Below the pieces are notes generated by a model, which saw nothing but the letters and a program-made list of their open reading frames with translations, searched no databases and was not told the DNA's origin. Of a stretch of 64,000 nucleotides of DNA, positions 61,832 through 64,000 are shown one piece after another (the first letter of the stretch is position 1; every line of letters begins with the position of its first letter). The stretch spans positions 62,001-126,000 of the forward strand of contig JAYKAV010002919.1 of NCBI GenBank assembly GCA_035582835.1, written 5' to 3'. This DNA is from Phoebastria nigripes. Taxonomy: Eukaryota; Chordata; Aves; Procellariiformes; Diomedeidae. Both the position numbers and the translations under genes were made by a program.

Positions 61832-63741
61832 CTGAAAAAATAAGAGGCAATTATTTTTAATGACTGTGCCATTTCACTCTATAAAATGAAGTGAAACCAT
61901 AAGAAACAACAAGCCATCAGGTTAAGTTCATGGTTACATACTCTGAATAGATTTAACTTTAGCAGTGCGGACTGATGTTCAGTATAGCTAACTCCTCAAG
62001 CTGCAGACAGCAGAAATGGCAAAGCAATGAACATTTAAGAAAATGAATATATTTTTCACCTTTACAAACTAGCTTTTTTAGATACCTGACTATACTACCC
62101 TTTGAGATACAACCTATTGTTTGTCAGTTCAAAGAAGAAAAAGGAGAANAAAAAAAAAAAAAAAGATACCCTCATACACCAGGTGTTTCAAAAACACAAC
62201 AGGAAAATAAGGTTTACATCTAGTTTTCAGGTGCCTTATCTTGTTTTAAAACCCCTTAAGGCATTATCCCTCAATAATTTCTATAAATCTGCAGCAGAAG
62301 GGTGTGCCATCAATGATGCCTCACTACCTCAACTGACCGCAGACTGGAGCATGGTGAGCAGGTGAGTACAACTCCTGATTTAGGCATCTCAGGGACATGC
62401 CTAAATTGAGGGGGCTGAGTCCAGATTGCCATGTGCATCTATTCCAGGTCAACTTGCTGCTGCAGTCCCTGTGCTTTTTCAGGAGAAACTACTCCTGTGT
62501 CAGTAGTCTTACATTAGGCAAAACGACCCATATTATTTTTTTCTAGTAAGAGAACTTTAACAAACCACAACTATCAGCTTGGTGTGTTTTGCAGGTAAAA
62601 CTATTAATGGCTTCAAACTACTCCCACCCACTTGCAAAACACTGCTTCGCCTCCTTTCCTGACAAACTCTGTTCCTTGTACGTTCAACACAACAAACTGC
62701 CTGGGTAGAAGTACGTCTGCAAAACTTAATCTCAAAGAGACATTTTGCTCTTACTACTGAAGTTAAAAAAAAAAAAAGTACAAAATAATATATTCTTGAA
62801 AGGCATGTGCACGTGTCTTGATCACAGATCATTATTAACAAGAACAGTGAAAACACAGATTTCATATTTGTGGCTTTGTTCTTTAATAGGCCTCTTGTTC
62901 CCACGACTACTTTAAAGAAAAATTAAGTTTTCCAAGGAAACATAAGTTGATCTTGTCATCTTTCATGACTAACAATTTGTGAACATGAAACAAAGAGAGA
63001 CTTTCAATTACTTCAAAAACAAAACTCATAGTGCAGAAGGTTTCGGAAAAGGAATGGCAATTAACCACCAAATAAGGTGACAAGAATCTTCTAGAAGCCT
63101 CATTTTCAATGCACTTTAAGAACAAGCTCAAAGTACAGGAAGTACTGAAAGCCAAAGCACAACAGCGACAGAAAGCAGCTTTATTTAGTTCAGTGGTATG
63201 ATAGATTGGGGGGAGGACTGCAGTTCATAAAGACATTCAGATTTATTTTCCTTAAAGAGTCTTGGATAGGATCTTCACCAATGCAATACACAGCAAATCT
63301 TCCCCAAGGGATGGGGGCAAACTTTCGCAGAGGAGACTGACACAGGGTATTGGCTTTCTTTTTTTATCTCTACAATTAGCAAAGCCACTAAAGGGAGCAT
63401 CAAAACTGGTTTTAGTGGTACTTGAATGGGGCTACCCACTGTAGCACAACTCCAGCACTGCTGCCACCCATGTGGGGTAGCATCCTCCTCGCCAACGGGC
63501 AACCACGTCACATCACTCCCACCACGCAAAGACAAGGTTTGTGGGACAGTCCCACCACTGCAGCACTTCACAGTATCTGCCAGAACACGTACTGACACTT
63601 CACCGACTGAACATGCTTAATGCGATATGATTGTCTTTGATCATGTTCATCTCCCTCAATTTTTTTTTCAAAATGCTCTCGGAGAGAAAAGGGAGCAGCA
63701 TGCTGATGCACGGATAAATGTTAATATTATATGCTTATTAG

Positions 63742-63800
63742 AATAATAGAATAATTTAGGCTGAAAGGGACCTCCAGAGATTTCTATTCCCACATTTCAA
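63742..63800 (-). repeat. CR1 LINE 3'-terminal remnant
   Basis: The string AATAATAGAATAATTTAGGC followed by TGAAAGGGACCTCCAGAG resembles the antisense 3' end of CR1 (CATAGAATCATAGAAT..TTGG..AAGGGACCT). It is about 60 bp and decayed. It lies on the minus strand. Confidence 0.7.
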
Positions 63801-63876
63801 ATATGCTCTTCTATGAAGAGGATGGAGCCAGACTTTTCTCATTTCCTTTTAAGAATACACAAGGTTTTTTGTGGGG

Positions 63877-63897
63877 TTTTGTTTGTTTGTTTGTTTT
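63877..63897 (+). repeat. GTTT simple repeat
   Basis: About five GTTT units in a row. Microsatellite. Confidence 0.85.
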
Positions 63898-64000
63898 AAC
63901 ATCAGTATTGAGTACANCACCTTCCTCTAACAGTTCATGTAATAAAAGGGAGTTTATGCTCCAGTATGTAAAAACAGATCTCTAGGAAAAAAGAGAAAGC

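Larger units (their letters stand above)
1..64000 (-). other. MAP2K5: MAP2K5 (MEK5) gene, internal part: ten exons and flanking introns
   Basis: The whole window lies inside one gene transcribed right to left. Ten exons between 61831 and 12249 have GT-AG borders and compatible phases, and conceptually join into about 205 uninterrupted residues. These carry the protein kinase signatures in order: glycine loop GHGNGG, AVK lysine, hinge TEFMDGG, HRD, DFG, the activation loop with S and T, and PE of APE. The peptide agrees with human MEK5 residues about 144-348 as I remember them. MEK5 phosphorylates the TEY motif of ERK5 downstream of MEKK2/MEKK3 in the cytoplasm. The 5' end (PB1 domain) and the C-terminal exons lie outside the window. 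No frameshift or stop is seen, so the gene looks functional. Confidence 0.97.
61832..64000 (-). other. MAP2K5: MAP2K5 intron, partial (5' of the linker exon)
   Basis: This is intronic sequence running off the right edge. It holds an A-rich tract around 62143-62164, a short CR1 3'-end remnant near 63742, a GTTT simple repeat at 63877-63897 and two single N bases. A somewhat GC-richer stretch at 63420-63600 shows no recognisable exon. I see no further MAP2K5 coding exon here; the expected upstream exon (linker, serine-rich) is not visible. Confidence 0.85.

Noticed and set aside
1..64000. tRNA, rRNA, snRNA or box C/D snoRNA genes and CRISPR-like arrays
   Set aside because: No internal promoter boxes, cloverleaf, snRNA sequences or spaced direct repeats were recognised on either strand by eye.

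Overview
This window is the interior of a single large vertebrate gene read on the minus strand: MAP2K5 (MEK5), the dual-specificity kinase that activates ERK5 (MAPK7). Ten short exons can be placed to the base. All have canonical GT-AG borders, and their reading frame and phases join without a break from 61831 down to 12249. Together they encode about 205 residues, roughly residues 144-348 of the 448-residue human protein as I remember it. They run from the end of the linker after the N-terminal PB1 domain, through the whole N-lobe, hinge, catalytic loop, DFG and activation loop, to the start of helix F in the C-lobe. The start of the gene (PB1 domain, promoter) lies beyond position 64000, and the remaining C-terminal exons lie before position 1. 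No second protein-coding gene was found on either strand.

The organism is most likely a bird. The only recognisable interspersed repeats are CR1-type LINE fragments (17268, 47131 and 63742), with 3' ends of the kind typical of birds and other sauropsids, plus one possible hAT-type DNA-transposon fragment. There are no mammalian SINEs or L1s, intron repeat density is low, and the sequence is AT-rich. Scattered single N bases point to a draft assembly.

Layout in gene order (right to left): partial upstream intron 64000-61832; linker exon 61783-61831; glycine-loop exon 56548-56612; ATP-lysine exon 41098-41137 after a 15.4-kb intron; helix C and hinge exons 34910-34978 and 34736-34817, separated by only 92 bp; helix D exon 30662-30723; helix E exon 24313-24361; catalytic-loop/DFG exon 16987-17060; activation-loop exon 16007-16057; APE/helix F exon 12249-12320; then at least 12.2 kb of intron running off the left edge. 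Two key motifs are split by introns: the catalytic Asp codon (HR|D) and the APE motif (A|PE).

More than 98% of the window is intronic. The items most worth a second look are a 79-bp near-perfect hairpin at 22008-22086 (MITE-like or miRNA-like), an inverted CR1 composite at 17268-17640, several intronic blocks with the base texture of conserved noncoding enhancers (one carrying a full-match CTCF motif at 42662), and the splicing architecture around the small kinase exons. I did not find an undescribed protein system; the novelty, if any, is in noncoding structure. Comparisons with human MAP2K5 and with repeat families are from memory, not from a search.
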